Shown here piece by piece: positions 36,083-44,739 of a stretch of DNA of 64,000 bases. Each line of letters starts with the position of its first letter. The first letter of the stretch is position 1. Under the pieces are notes generated by a model. That model was given only the letters and a program-made list of their open reading frames with translations. It made no database searches and was not told the origin of the DNA. This DNA is from Sulfuriferula sp047300855 (GTDB taxonomy: Bacteria > Pseudomonadota > Gammaproteobacteria > Burkholderiales > Sulfuriferulaceae). The stretch lies in assembly GCF_047300855.1 (NCBI RefSeq), contig NZ_CP170197.1, positions 2,108,001 through 2,172,000 of the forward strand, in the 5' to 3' direction. The position numbers and the translations under genes are program-made.

Positions 36083-37191
36083 GCTTCAACCAGTATGCGC
36101 AACATGCGCCGCAACGGTTCGGCAGCACCCCACAGCAACTGGTCGCCCACCGTGAAGGCAGACAGGTATTCGCCGCCCATGTAGAGCTTGCGCATGCGGC
36201 CTACCGGCACGGTCAACGTGCCGGTCACGGCGGTGGGAGTAAGATCGGCCATGCTCGCCTGGCGCTGGTTGGGCACGACCTTCACCCAGTCGTTATGGTA
36301 TGCGACGATGGCTTCTATCTCATCCATCGGCACGTCTTTTTTCAGCTTCACGGTCAACGCCTGGCTATGGCAGCGCATTGCGCCGATGCGTACGCACAGG
36401 CCATCTATGGCAATGGCGTCGTCGCTGCGGCCCAGTATCTTGTTGGTCTCTGCGCGCGCTTTCCATTCTTCCTTGCTCTGGCCGTTGCCCAGGTCCTTGT
36501 CGATCCACGGGATCAGACTGCCTGCCAGCGGAACGCCGAAATTGGCGGTAGGAAAGCTGTTGTCGCGTAGGGTGCCGGCAACTTCGCGGTCGATGTCGAG
36601 TATGGCGGAGGCCGGGTCGTCCAGCAGCGTTTTCGCCACCCGGTGCGCTTCACCCATCTGACTGAGCAATTCGCGCATGTTCTGAGCACCGGCGCCCGAA
36701 GCGGCCTGATAGGTCATCGCACTGATCCAGTCCACCAGGTCTTCGCGGAACAGCCCGCCCAGCGCCATCAGCATCAGCGAAACCGTACAGTTGCCGCCGA
36801 TGAAATCCTTGCCGCCCTTGGCCAGCGCATCCTGGATGACGTGCTGGTTGACCGGGTCGAGAATAATGACGCTGCCCGCTTCCATACGCAACGTGGAAGC
36901 GGCATCGATCCAGTAGCCTTTCCAGCCGGCGGCGCGCAGCTTGCCGAAGATTTCACTGGTGTAGTCGCCGCCCTGGGTGGAAATGATGGCGTCCATCGCG
37001 CGCAGCTCATCCAGATTGCGGGCGTCTTTCAATGCGGGAACGTCCTTGCCGATCTCGGGGCCTTTGCCTCCCACCTGCGAGGTGGTGAAAAATACCGGCT
37101 CGATCACGTCGAAATCGCGCTCCTCGCGCATGCGCTGCATCAGCACCGAACCGACCATGCCGCGCCAGCCAACCAGACCTACTCGCATCAT
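36079..37191 (-). CDS. asd: Aspartate-semialdehyde dehydrogenase
   Basis: A 370-residue NADPH enzyme reducing aspartyl phosphate to the semialdehyde on the route to lysine, diaminopimelate, threonine and methionine. The catalytic cysteine is Cys135 in GGNCTVSLML, and VGWRGMVGSVL is the nucleotide-binding start. The length and FFTTSQVGGKGPEIG segment place it in the Gram-negative (E. coli-like) branch. It lies 30 bases after leuB and overlaps the inactive paralogue by 4. Confidence 0.96.
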   Translation of the reverse strand: MMRVGLVGWRGMVGSVLMQRMREERDFDVIEPVFFTTSQVGGKGPEIGKDVPALKDARNLDELRAMDAIISTQGGDYTSEIFGKLRAAGWKGYWIDAASTLRMEAGSVIILDPVNQHVIQDALAKGGKDFIGGNCTVSLMLMALGGLFREDLVDWISAMTYQAASGAGAQNMRELLSQMGEAHRVAKTLLDDPASAILDIDREVAGTLRDNSFPTANFGVPLAGSLIPWIDKDLGNGQSKEEWKARAETNKILGRSDDAIAIDGLCVRIGAMRCHSQALTVKLKKDVPMDEIEAIVAYHNDWVKVVPNQRQASMADLTPTAVTGTLTVPVGRMRKLYMGGEYLSAFTVGDQLLWGAAEPLRRMLRILVEA

Positions 37192-37221
37192 TTTATGTGT
37201 CTCCCGTTGTTCTATTTTCGG

Positions 37222-38286
37222 TCACAGCGCGGCAAGCACTGCGTCGCCCATGGCCGCGCAACCCACTCGGGTGGTGCCGGACGTGTAAATATCAGCGGTG
37301 CGCAGCCCCCCGCTGATCACTTTTTTGACCGCATTCTCAATGCGGTCGGCCACAGCGTCGTGGCCGAAGGTATAACGCATCATCATCGCGGCGGAAAGTA
37401 TCGTGGCGAGCGGATTGGCGATATCCTTGCCGGCAATATCCGGCGCCGAACCGTGGATGGGCTCGTACATGCCCTTGCGGTGCTCATCCAGCGACGCCGA
37501 ACCGAGCATACCGATGGAGCCGGTGAGCATGGAGGCCTCGTCGGAAAGGATGTCGCCAAAGATATTCCCGGTAAGGATCACATCGAACTGCTTCGGGTTG
37601 CGCACCAGTTGCATCGCTGCGTTGTCCACGTACATGTGCGACAGCGCCACCTCGGGATACTGCCGGGCGGTCTCGATCACCACCTCGCGCCACAGCTCGC
37701 TGGTTTCAAGTACGTTGGCCTTTTCCACCGAGCACAGTTTCTTGCCGCGCTTCATGGCGATCTGGAAACCGATGTGCGCCACGCGCCGCACTTCCGACTC
37801 ACTGTAGCGCATGGTGTTGTAGCCTTCGCGCTCGCCCGCCTCGTTGACATGGATGCCACGCGGCTGGCCGAAGTAGAGGTCGCCGGTAAGCTCGCGCACG
37901 ATCATCAGGTCCAGCCCCGCCACCACTTCCGGTTTGAGCGTGGAAGCATCGGCCAGCTCCGGATAGAGCATGGCCGGACGCAGGTTGGCGAACAGGTTGA
38001 GTTCCTTGCGGATGCGCAGCAAGCCCTGCTCCGGGCGCATCGGGCGCGGCAGCGTATCGTACTGATAGCCACCCACCGCACCGAGCAGAATTGCGTCGGA
38101 TTCGCGAGCAAGCTTGAGTGTAGCGTCCGGCAATGGATCACCCGCGGCGTCATACCCCGCCCCACCGATGGCGGCATGTTCCATCTCGATCCTGAAGCCG
38201 TCGCTGTTCAGCGCCTGCAACACCTTCACTGCCTGGGCGGTCACTTCGGGACCGATGCCGTCGCCGGGCAATACTGCGATTTTCAT
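37222..38286 (-). CDS. leuB: 3-isopropylmalate dehydrogenase
   Basis: A 354-residue NAD-dependent enzyme oxidising and decarboxylating 3-isopropylmalate in leucine synthesis. Family features are AVLPGDGIGPEV, the ELTGDLYFG and Tyr/Lys catalytic region, the metal-binding LTGNIFGDILSDEASML, and the NAD-binding EPIHGSAPDIAGKDIANP. It follows leuD by 32 bases. Confidence 0.97.
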   Translation of the reverse strand: MKIAVLPGDGIGPEVTAQAVKVLQALNSDGFRIEMEHAAIGGAGYDAAGDPLPDATLKLARESDAILLGAVGGYQYDTLPRPMRPEQGLLRIRKELNLFANLRPAMLYPELADASTLKPEVVAGLDLMIVRELTGDLYFGQPRGIHVNEAGEREGYNTMRYSESEVRRVAHIGFQIAMKRGKKLCSVEKANVLETSELWREVVIETARQYPEVALSHMYVDNAAMQLVRNPKQFDVILTGNIFGDILSDEASMLTGSIGMLGSASLDEHRKGMYEPIHGSAPDIAGKDIANPLATILSAAMMMRYTFGHDAVADRIENAVKKVISGGLRTADIYTSGTTRVGCAAMGDAVLAAL

Positions 38287-38318
38287 AAGGATTCTTTCAA
38301 TTCAAAATCAGAAAAAAA

Positions 38319-38957
38319 CTACACAAACAGCCACGGCGCTTCCGCCTTGCGCCGTTCTTCATAAGCCTTGATCTTGTCCGCCTGTTGCAGGGTCAGGCCG
38401 ATATCGTCGAGGCCGTTAAGCAGGCAATACTTGCGGTGCGCATCCACGTCAAAACCGAAGGATTCGCCAGCGGGCGTGGTCACGGTCTGCCGTTCCAGGT
38501 CCACCTGCAGGGCGTAACCGGGCGTCGCTTCGGTTTCACGGAACAACTGATCGACGCTGGCCGCGTCCAGCACGATGGGCAGCAGGCCGTTCTTGAAGCA
38601 GTTGTTATAGAAAATATCCGCAAAACTGGGCGCGATGAGGGCGCGCAAGCCAAAATCCTCCAGCGCCCACGGCGCGTGTTCGCGGCTCGATCCGCAGCCG
38701 AAGTTCTCGCGCGCAAGCAGCACCTGCGCACCCTGGTAACGCGGCTGGTTGAGCACGAAATCCGGATTTTTCGGGCGACTGCTGGCATCCTGCCCCGGCT
38801 CGCCATGGTCGAGATAACGCCATTCATCGAACAGATTGGGGCCGAAACCGCTACGCTTGATGGATTTCAGGAACTGCTTGGGAATGATGGCATCGGTATC
38901 CACATTGGCGCGGTCGAGCGGCACCACCAAGCCGTCCAGTAAGGTAAATGCGCGCAT
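38319..38957 (-). CDS. leuD: 3-isopropylmalate dehydratase small subunit
   Basis: A 212-residue swivel-domain subunit that with LeuC isomerises 2- to 3-isopropylmalate. The substrate-binding NFGCGSSREHAPWAL motif and the N-terminal VDTDAIIPKQFLKSIKRSGFG are typical. It lies 17 bases after leuC on the same strand, giving the usual leuC-leuD-leuB order. Confidence 0.97.
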   Translation of the reverse strand: MRAFTLLDGLVVPLDRANVDTDAIIPKQFLKSIKRSGFGPNLFDEWRYLDHGEPGQDASSRPKNPDFVLNQPRYQGAQVLLARENFGCGSSREHAPWALEDFGLRALIAPSFADIFYNNCFKNGLLPIVLDAASVDQLFRETEATPGYALQVDLERQTVTTPAGESFGFDVDAHRKYCLLNGLDDIGLTLQQADKIKAYEERRKAEAPWLFV

Positions 38958-38974
38958 GATTTCACACCTTCAAA

Positions 38975-40378
38975 TTAAAATTTACGGACATCGACAAAGT
39001 GCCCCGCCACCGCAGCCGCTGCAGCCATGGCCGGACTCACCAGATGGGTGCGGCCGCCCTGCCCCTGGCGGCCTTCGAAATTGCGGTTGGAAGTGGAGGC
39101 GCAGCGTTCTCCCGGCTCGAGCCGGTCAGCGTTCATCGCCAGGCACATCGAGCAGCCCGGATCGCGCCATTCAAAACCGGCTGCGAGAAATATCCGGTCC
39201 AGGCCCTCTTGTTCCGCCTGTTGTTTGACCAGACCGGAACCGGGCACCACCATCGCCAGCTTCACACTGGCGGCTTTTTGCCGGCCTTGCACCACCGCAG
39301 CGGCGGCGCGCAGGTCCTCGATGCGGGAATTGGTACAGGAACCGATGAACACCTTGTCCACAGCGATTTTCTCGATCGGCGTATTGGCCGCAAGCCCCAT
39401 ATAGGCTAATGCGCGTTCCCAATCGTTGCGCTTTACTTCGGAGGGCGCATCCGCCGGGTCGGGCACGCGTCCGTCCACGCTGGTCACCATTTCAGGCGAA
39501 GTGCCCCAGGTCACTTGCGGAACGATGGCAGCGGCGTCCATGTGCACTTCCTGGTCGAACACCGCATCTGCATCCGACACCAGCATGCGCCACCAGTCCA
39601 CCGCCTGATCCCACTGCTTGCCCGTGGGTGCGTAAGGACGGCCTTTTACATAGTCGATAGTCTTGTCATCAACCGCTACCATGCCGGCGCGTGCCCCCGC
39701 CTCGATCGCCATGTTGCACAAGGTCATGCGCCCTTCCATGGAGAGTCCGCGTATCGCCGAACCGGCAAACTCGATCGCGTAGCCGTTACCGCCGGCAGTG
39801 CCGATTTTGCCGATGATGGCGAGCGCCACGTCCTTGGCGGTCACGCCGCGCCCCAGCTCGCCTTCCACGTTGACGCGCATGGCCCTGGATTTTTTGATGA
39901 CCAGGCACTGGGTGGCCAGCACGTGTTCCACTTCAGAGGTACCGATACCGAACGCCAGCGCACCGAATGCCCCGTGCGTGCTGGTGTGGGAATCCCCGCA
40001 TACCACGGTCATGCCGGGCAGCGTGAGGCCTTCTTCCGGACCGATCACGTGCACGATGCCCTGGCGCACGTCGTTCATTTTGAATTCGACAATACCGAAA
40101 TCGGCGCAATTCTGATCCAGCGTTTCCACCTGCAGACGCGAAATCGGGTCGGCAATCCCGCCGGCGCGATTGGTGGTGGGGACGTTGTGGTCGGCCACCG
40201 CCACGGCAGCGTCAGCCCGGCGTGGCTTGCGCCCGGCCAGACGCAAGCCTTCGAATGCCTGCGGGCTGGTTACCTCATGCACGAGGTGGCGGTCGATATA
40301 CAGCAGCGTGGCGCCGTCCGGCTCCTCGTTGACCAGATGCGATTGCCAAAGTTTGTCGTAAAGCGTTTGCGCGTTCAT
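38975..40378 (-). CDS. leuC: 3-isopropylmalate dehydratase large subunit
   Basis: A 467-residue aconitase-family subunit carrying the [4Fe-4S] cluster. The cluster cysteines are visible in IGSCTNSRIEDL and in DPGCSMCLAMN, and the N-terminal VVCGDSHTSTHGAFG motif is present. The ATG at 40378 (MNAQTLYDKLWQSH) gives the normal length; the 17 extra open codons upstream are not family-like. A 63-base gap separates it from the MFS gene upstream; no leader peptide rich in leucine codons was recognised there. Confidence 0.97.
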   Translation of the reverse strand: MNAQTLYDKLWQSHLVNEEPDGATLLYIDRHLVHEVTSPQAFEGLRLAGRKPRRADAAVAVADHNVPTTNRAGGIADPISRLQVETLDQNCADFGIVEFKMNDVRQGIVHVIGPEEGLTLPGMTVVCGDSHTSTHGAFGALAFGIGTSEVEHVLATQCLVIKKSRAMRVNVEGELGRGVTAKDVALAIIGKIGTAGGNGYAIEFAGSAIRGLSMEGRMTLCNMAIEAGARAGMVAVDDKTIDYVKGRPYAPTGKQWDQAVDWWRMLVSDADAVFDQEVHMDAAAIVPQVTWGTSPEMVTSVDGRVPDPADAPSEVKRNDWERALAYMGLAANTPIEKIAVDKVFIGSCTNSRIEDLRAAAAVVQGRQKAASVKLAMVVPGSGLVKQQAEQEGLDRIFLAAGFEWRDPGCSMCLAMNADRLEPGERCASTSNRNFEGRQGQGGRTHLVSPAMAAAAAVAGHFVDVRKF

Positions 40379-40441
40379 GGATGCAGCCACTGGATAGTTG
40401 AACCGAAAATTATACACAGGCTGCCGCAACCGTGCACTGAA

Positions 40442-41590
40442 TCAAGCCTCCATCGCCTTGAGTTTCCATGCCACCAGCCCGAACCCCAGCAAGGCGAATC
40501 CCGCTGCGATGGTAAACGTCCATTGCGCGCCGAGACTGTCCCAGATGGCGCCGGCGTATAAGCCGCCCAGCGTGCCACCCGCGCCGAACGCCAGGCTGCT
40601 GTAGATGCCCTGCCCGCGCGCCTGATGCCTGCCGCGGAAATAACGGTGGATCAACGCCACCGCCGCTGCGTGGAATGCACCGAAAGTCGCCGCGTGCAGC
40701 ACTTGGGCAAAAATCACCCAGCCGGGGTAGTCCACCGCCCAGCCGATGAGGAGGAAGCGCAACACCGCAATGGCAAAAGTCGCCAGCAGAATGCGCGCCA
40801 TGGATACCCCCGGCAGCAGACGCGGCAGCCACATGAATACGGCGATTTCGCAAATGACCCCCAGCGCCCACAACCAGCCCACTGCGCTTTTCGTATAGCC
40901 ATGCTCGACCAGATCAATGGAATAAAAGGTGTAATACGGGCCATGCGCCACCGCCATCAGGAAACATGCGGCGATCAGTGCCATCACCTCGGGACGGCGC
41001 AGGATGTGCCACACCGGTTGGTGATCGGCCGCGTGCACTTCGATCGCCGCTTCCGGAATGCGCCGTGCCAGCAACGCAATACCGGCCATGAAACCCAGTA
41101 CCGCCCAGGGCAAATCGCTGATGGGCCGTACATCGAACCAGTAACCCAGCCCTAGCACTGCCACGATAAATCCCACTGATCCCCACAGGCGGATGCGACC
41201 GTAGCGATGGCTATGTTCGCCCAGGTGCGACAGCGTGGTGGCTTCCACCAGCGGCAGCGATGCGCTCCAGAAGAAACTCATGGTTGCCATCACCGCAAAC
41301 AGCCAGGCAAAGCTGGTGCCAAAAAATACGCCGAGATAGCACAACAGGCTCCCCAGCGCTGCGATTTGCACGATTATCACGCGCTTGCCGCTGCGATCCG
41401 CCATCCAGCCCCAGATATTCGGCGCAAAAATCCGCATTACCTGCAACAGGGACATCAGTACACCGATCTGGAACGCGCTGAAGGCCAGCGACTCGAGGTA
41501 GAGCGCCCAGAACGGCGACATCGCCCCGACAAAGGCGAAATAAAAAAAATAGAAACCGGACAGGCGCCAGTAGGGAAGATTTTGCGTCAC
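40442..41590 (-). CDS. MFS transporter (3-phenylpropionate permease-like family)
   Basis: A 382-residue major-facilitator permease with 12 predicted membrane helices. It resembles the HcaT/LacY-related group: YWRLSGFYFFYFAFVGAMSPFWALYLESL at the start and the loop motif GWMADRSGKR between helices 2 and 3, with RYGRIRLWGSVGFI before helix 5. The start is GTG at 41590. Although upstream of leuC on the same strand, there is no evidence it serves leucine metabolism, and the substrate is unknown. Confidence 0.85.
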   Translation of the reverse strand: MTQNLPYWRLSGFYFFYFAFVGAMSPFWALYLESLAFSAFQIGVLMSLLQVMRIFAPNIWGWMADRSGKRVIIVQIAALGSLLCYLGVFFGTSFAWLFAVMATMSFFWSASLPLVEATTLSHLGEHSHRYGRIRLWGSVGFIVAVLGLGYWFDVRPISDLPWAVLGFMAGIALLARRIPEAAIEVHAADHQPVWHILRRPEVMALIAACFLMAVAHGPYYTFYSIDLVEHGYTKSAVGWLWALGVICEIAVFMWLPRLLPGVSMARILLATFAIAVLRFLLIGWAVDYPGWVIFAQVLHAATFGAFHAAAVALIHRYFRGRHQARGQGIYSSLAFGAGGTLGGLYAGAIWDSLGAQWTFTIAAGFALLGFGLVAWKLKAMEA

Positions 41591-41784
41591 AAATTCAAAC
41601 CGGGAATAACCAGAAAATGGGGAAAAAAATCCGTCCCGCGATGAGTGATGCGGCCGCTCACTGGGCGCTGAACCCAGCGTACCGTAATGTCTCTGACGAT
41701 TGCGCTAAAAGTCCAGGATCAGCCGAGGGCAGCGCCAGCGCCAAATGTTTCAGGCAGGATTGCTCAGTTTTTCATTTCCCAGGG

Positions 41785-42513
41785 TTAACCAACCGCCTTG
41801 TCTGCCAAATCAGCGAGCAGGCTGTCATATTGTTTTTTTACGATGTCGTAACACTCGCAGGCCTGTGCTTCCAGCCTGGACCTATCCAGAATTTCGATGC
41901 GACCTCTGGAATAGCTGATCAGACCGGCATCCTGCAGCCTGACTGCGGCCTCAGTAATGCTCTCCCTGCGCACACCCAGCATGTTTGCAATCAATTCCTG
42001 CGTCATGCGCAATTCGTCCGTAGGCAAGCGATCGATATTCAGCAACAGCCAGCGGCATAATTGCTGTTCCACCGAATGGCGGCGGTTGCAGCCGGTGGTT
42101 TGCGACATCTGAACAATCAGTGTCTGAGTGTAACGCATCAGCAAATGCTGCAGGCTTCCACAGTGGTCGAATTCCTCTTTCAGAATGCTGGATTTCAGCC
42201 GGTAAGCATGGCCTGAATGCTGGATCGTGGCCTGCGTGAGCGAAGTCTGTCCACCCATGAAGATCGATACCCCCAGCACGCCTTCGTTTCCGACCACAGC
42301 GACCTCCGCCGAAGTACCGTCCTCCATGCTGCACAGCAAGGACGCAATCAAGGTTGTCGGGAAATAACCATATTCCAGCGCTTCATCAAATTCATACAGC
42401 AACTCGGAGCGTTCCAGAAATACCAGTTCAAGATGAGGTGCAATGCGCTCGAATTCATCATCGGGCATTGCGGCAAGCAAGTGGTTATGTTTTGGATCGT
42501 GTATAGCTGACAT
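41785..42513 (-). CDS. Crp/Fnr family regulator (paralogue 1)
   Basis: A 242-residue regulator with an N-terminal cyclic-nucleotide-binding-like beta-barrel (residues ~20-130), a long dimerisation helix and a C-terminal winged helix. The HTH reads MTQELIANMLGVRRESITEAAVRL; the Arg-Glu pair in VRRES corresponds to the base-contacting Arg-Glu of CRP. There is no N-terminal cysteine cluster like that of Fnr. The ATG at 42513 is chosen; a TTG at 42558 is also open in frame. The gene is divergent from a glycine-zipper lipoprotein, with palindrome site A in between, which suggests autoregulation. It is close in sequence to the regulator at 58142. Confidence 0.88.
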   Translation of the reverse strand: MSAIHDPKHNHLLAAMPDDEFERIAPHLELVFLERSELLYEFDEALEYGYFPTTLIASLLCSMEDGTSAEVAVVGNEGVLGVSIFMGGQTSLTQATIQHSGHAYRLKSSILKEEFDHCGSLQHLLMRYTQTLIVQMSQTTGCNRRHSVEQQLCRWLLLNIDRLPTDELRMTQELIANMLGVRRESITEAAVRLQDAGLISYSRGRIEILDRSRLEAQACECYDIVKKQYDSLLADLADKAVG

Positions 42514-42559
42514 GGCCTGGCCCTTAGATTGTTGAGACGAAAAGATCAGGCTCTTCAAA

Positions 42560-42575
42560 TGTGCGACAGCGTACA
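42560..42575 (+). promoter_or_regulatory. Palindromic operator site A, TGTRCG-N4-CGNACA
   Basis: TGTGCGACAGCGTACA, followed by GAC, in the divergent gap between Crp/Fnr paralogue 1 and the glycine-zipper lipoprotein. A -10-like CCTAAT (42595-42600) begins 27.5 bases from the palindrome centre, the same distance as at site B, and no -35 hexamer is needed if a Crp/Fnr protein activates from here. Twenty bases around it are identical to site B. Confidence 0.75.
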
Positions 42576-42626
42576 GACCGTTGCCGGCATTTCTCCTAAT
42601 CTGCGAACTCGATCATAGGAGATTCC

Positions 42627-43112
42627 ATGAAAACATTCCATAAGGTGCTTGCGATTGCAGGCATGAGCGTGATTTTGCTGGGTGGCTGCGCCAGTACCAA
42701 TCCCTATCCGGATACGCGCTCCAGTAATCCATACCCCGACAATCAATACGGCAATGCTCCGCGTTACAGCAGCGCCTATGGGGTGGTCGATTCCATCAAC
42801 ACAGTGCGTACAGACAGTAACGGCAGCCCGATAGGCATCGGTACCGTCATTGGCGGTGTCGTGGGCGGCGTACTGGGCAACCAGGTCGGCGGTGGGAGAG
42901 GCAGAACAGCAGCCACGGCGGCAGGCGCAGTCGGCGGTGCCATTGTGGGCCACCAAATAGAAAAGAACCGCAACGCGGCGAACTCCGATGCTTTTCAGAT
43001 ACGCGTACGTCTGGATAACGGGGCTTACGAAACCTTTACCCAAAATGATATAGGCGATATGCGTGTTGGAGATCGGGTTCGCATCGACAACAACCACGTC
43101 ACGCGCTATTGA
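42627..43112 (+). CDS. Glycine-zipper outer-membrane lipoprotein
   Basis: A 161-residue lipoprotein with lipobox LLGGC (Cys21 acylated) and a glycine-zipper 2TM segment (GTVIGGVVGGVLGNQVGGG, then AGAVGGAIVGHQIE). It resembles the SlyB/17-kDa antigen family, which sits in the outer membrane and is often induced by envelope stress. The C-terminal ~40 residues form a small beta domain ending in VGDRVRIDNNHV. An AGGAG ribosome-binding site precedes the ATG, and operator site A lies about 50 bases upstream. CsbD follows 91 bases downstream. Confidence 0.88.
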   Translation: MKTFHKVLAIAGMSVILLGGCASTNPYPDTRSSNPYPDNQYGNAPRYSSAYGVVDSINTVRTDSNGSPIGIGTVIGGVVGGVLGNQVGGGRGRTAATAAGAVGGAIVGHQIEKNRNAANSDAFQIRVRLDNGAYETFTQNDIGDMRVGDRVRIDNNHVTRY

Positions 43113-43203
43113 TATCGCGTGGTTTTGCCCTTGCATCCGCGCCAGAGTGCATCAATTCTCGCCAGGCAATTCCGCCTGTCGAATTCACTGAAAAGGAGAA
43201 AAC

Positions 43204-43419
43204 ATGAACTGGGACATCGTTCAAGGAAACTGGAAACAATTCAAAGGTAATGTCAAACAACAGTGGGGCAAGCTGACGGATGATCACCTGGATCAAATCG
43301 CCGGCAAACGCGACCAACTGGCGGGCAAGATCCAGGAAGCTTATGGCGTCAACAAGGATGAGGCTGAAAAGCAGATCAAGGAATTCGAAGAGCGCAACAA
43401 GGACTTCCGCGCCCATTGA
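43204..43419 (+). CDS. CsbD-like stress protein
   Basis: A 71-residue CsbD-family protein: MNWDIVQGNWKQFKGNVKQQWGKLTDD is the family signature, followed by DQIAGKRDQLAGKIQEAYG. CsbD proteins are small, charged, helical and belong to general stress regulons in other bacteria; the molecular role is not known. A strong AAAAGGAG site precedes the start. The gene lies among other very small genes on the same strand. Confidence 0.93.
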   Translation: MNWDIVQGNWKQFKGNVKQQWGKLTDDHLDQIAGKRDQLAGKIQEAYGVNKDEAEKQIKEFEERNKDFRAH

Positions 43420-43492
43420 GGCGTGCCGGAAACCACATCGACCGCCCGGTTCGGGTTATGAAATCAGAACCGCAAGATAACCAAGGAGAGAA

Positions 43493-43681
43493 ATGATGGG
43501 CTTGGACCAAAAAGGATCCACTGTTTTTTGTGTGCAACAAGGCAAATCGGGGCAGTGGGAAGTAAGCGAAGAAGGTTTTGACAAGCCGCTTGCATCCTTC
43601 GACAGCCCCGAAGATGCCAAGAAATATGCCAATGACCTGGCCAAAACCAAGGAAGGTTCTGGCGTCAAAGTAATCGACTGA
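43493..43681 (+). CDS. Small DUF2188-like protein
   Basis: A 62-residue cytoplasmic protein with a beta-beta-alpha pattern (FCVQQGKSGQWEVSEEGF, then FDSPEDAKKYANDLAKTKEG). This resembles the DUF2188 group, small proteins of unknown function in stress-related gene clusters; the assignment is tentative. An AAGGAG site sits just upstream; two consecutive ATG codons at 43493 and 43496 are possible starts. It lies between csbD and the secreted cysteine-repeat gene. Confidence 0.68.
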   Translation: MMGLDQKGSTVFCVQQGKSGQWEVSEEGFDKPLASFDSPEDAKKYANDLAKTKEGSGVKVID

Positions 43682-43708
43682 CTCACTAGATTCTCAAAAG
43701 GAAATACC

Positions 43709-44320
43709 ATGAAAAAAACCACTATTACCGCACTTACCGCAGCCATTCTGTTGGCTTTCAGCGCTGGGGCCATGGCTGAGACCATGTCCAAAAGCGATTA
43801 CAAGGCGAGCAAAAGCAGCATCAGCTCCGAATACAAGGCCGCCAAGGAAAAATGTGATTCTTTGTCAGGTAATGCCAACGACGTTTGCGAGGCCGAAGCC
43901 AAGGGCAACGAAAATGTCGCCAAGGCTGAACTGGAAGCGAAATACAAACCCAGCGAGAAGACGCGTTACAAGGCTTTGATGGCGAAAGCAGAGGCCGCAT
44001 ACAAAGTGGGCAAGGAACGCTGCGACGACAAATCGGGCAATGCCAAAGATGTTTGCGTGAAAGAAGCCAAGGCCGCTTATGTGCATGCGAAAGCAGATGC
44101 CAAGGTACAGATGAAGACATTGCAGGCAGATGAAAAGGCCGGCAACGCCTCCGCTGAAGCCAATATGAAAGCCAAGGAAAAAACCTCGGACGCACAGCAT
44201 GACGCAGCAAAGGACAAACGCTCGGCAGATTTCGCTGTAGCCAAGGAAAAATGCGAGACCTATTCCGGAGCAGCCAAAGATCGTTGCATCAATCAGGCGA
44301 AAGCACAGTTCGGAATGTAA
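43709..44320 (+). CDS. Secreted helical protein with three Cys-pair repeats
   Basis: A 203-residue exported protein with a signal peptide (1-23, cleavage after AMA). The mature part is Lys/Ala/Glu-rich and helical, with three copies of a unit of the form K-E/K-E-R-C-x10-C in which cysteines are always 11 residues apart: Cys49-Cys60, Cys105-Cys116 and Cys182-Cys193, each around (S)G-N/A-A-K/N-D. No other cysteine occurs, so three small disulfide loops are likely in the periplasm. I do not recognise a named family. An AAAGGA site precedes the ATG. Confidence 0.8.
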   Translation: MKKTTITALTAAILLAFSAGAMAETMSKSDYKASKSSISSEYKAAKEKCDSLSGNANDVCEAEAKGNENVAKAELEAKYKPSEKTRYKALMAKAEAAYKVGKERCDDKSGNAKDVCVKEAKAAYVHAKADAKVQMKTLQADEKAGNASAEANMKAKEKTSDAQHDAAKDKRSADFAVAKEKCETYSGAAKDRCINQAKAQFGM

Positions 44321-44442
44321 TGGCAATCTGAAACTGCAACAACCCATTATCCGGCGGTATTCTATTTTGATAAATATACCTGCACCGGATAGTGGTCATA
44401 CACCAGCGTAAACCGATTACAAATTTTAAAGAGGGATTTGTC

Positions 44443-44592
44443 ATGCTATATACAATCGCGGTTATATTAATCATTCTCTGGCTGCTGGGCATGGTCACCT
44501 CATATACTTTGGGGGGCTTTATTCACATTCTCCTGGTCATTGCGATAGTGGTTATCCTGCTCCGTCTGATCAGCGGCCGCCCCCCGGTATGA
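44443..44592 (+). CDS. Lmo0937-family small membrane protein
   Basis: A 49-residue membrane protein: two hydrophobic helices joined by TSYTLGGFIHILLVIAIVVILLR, the signature of the lmo0937 family. Its function is unknown; copies occur near stress genes in many bacteria. The ATG at 44443 has an AGAGGGA site upstream; the longer open frame from 44392 adds non-family residues. It ends just before a gap containing an inverted repeat (44602-44616). Confidence 0.85.
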   Translation: MLYTIAVILIILWLLGMVTSYTLGGFIHILLVIAIVVILLRLISGRPPV

Positions 44593-44739
44593 ACAATTAC
44601 GCGCACTAATCGTGCGATGTATGGACACCCACCTTGTCTCCTGGCGACCGTGGCAATTTCGTCACGCTTCACCAGCGTCGAGACAGTTGCTCCCCATACA
44701 TCACCTCGCGTTGAATAGAAAATCGAAGAGAGCAAAATA

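Noticed and set aside
36643..38364. A 573-codon plus-strand frame opposite asd and leuB
   Set aside because: Antisense shadow of two conserved enzymes; composition and lack of motifs argue against a gene.
44602..44616. Inverted repeat CGCAC-N5-GTGCG after the Lmo0937-like gene
   Set aside because: Resembles the operator half-sites but in inverted order and with different spacing; more likely a weak stem-loop. No T-run follows, so it is not called as a terminator.
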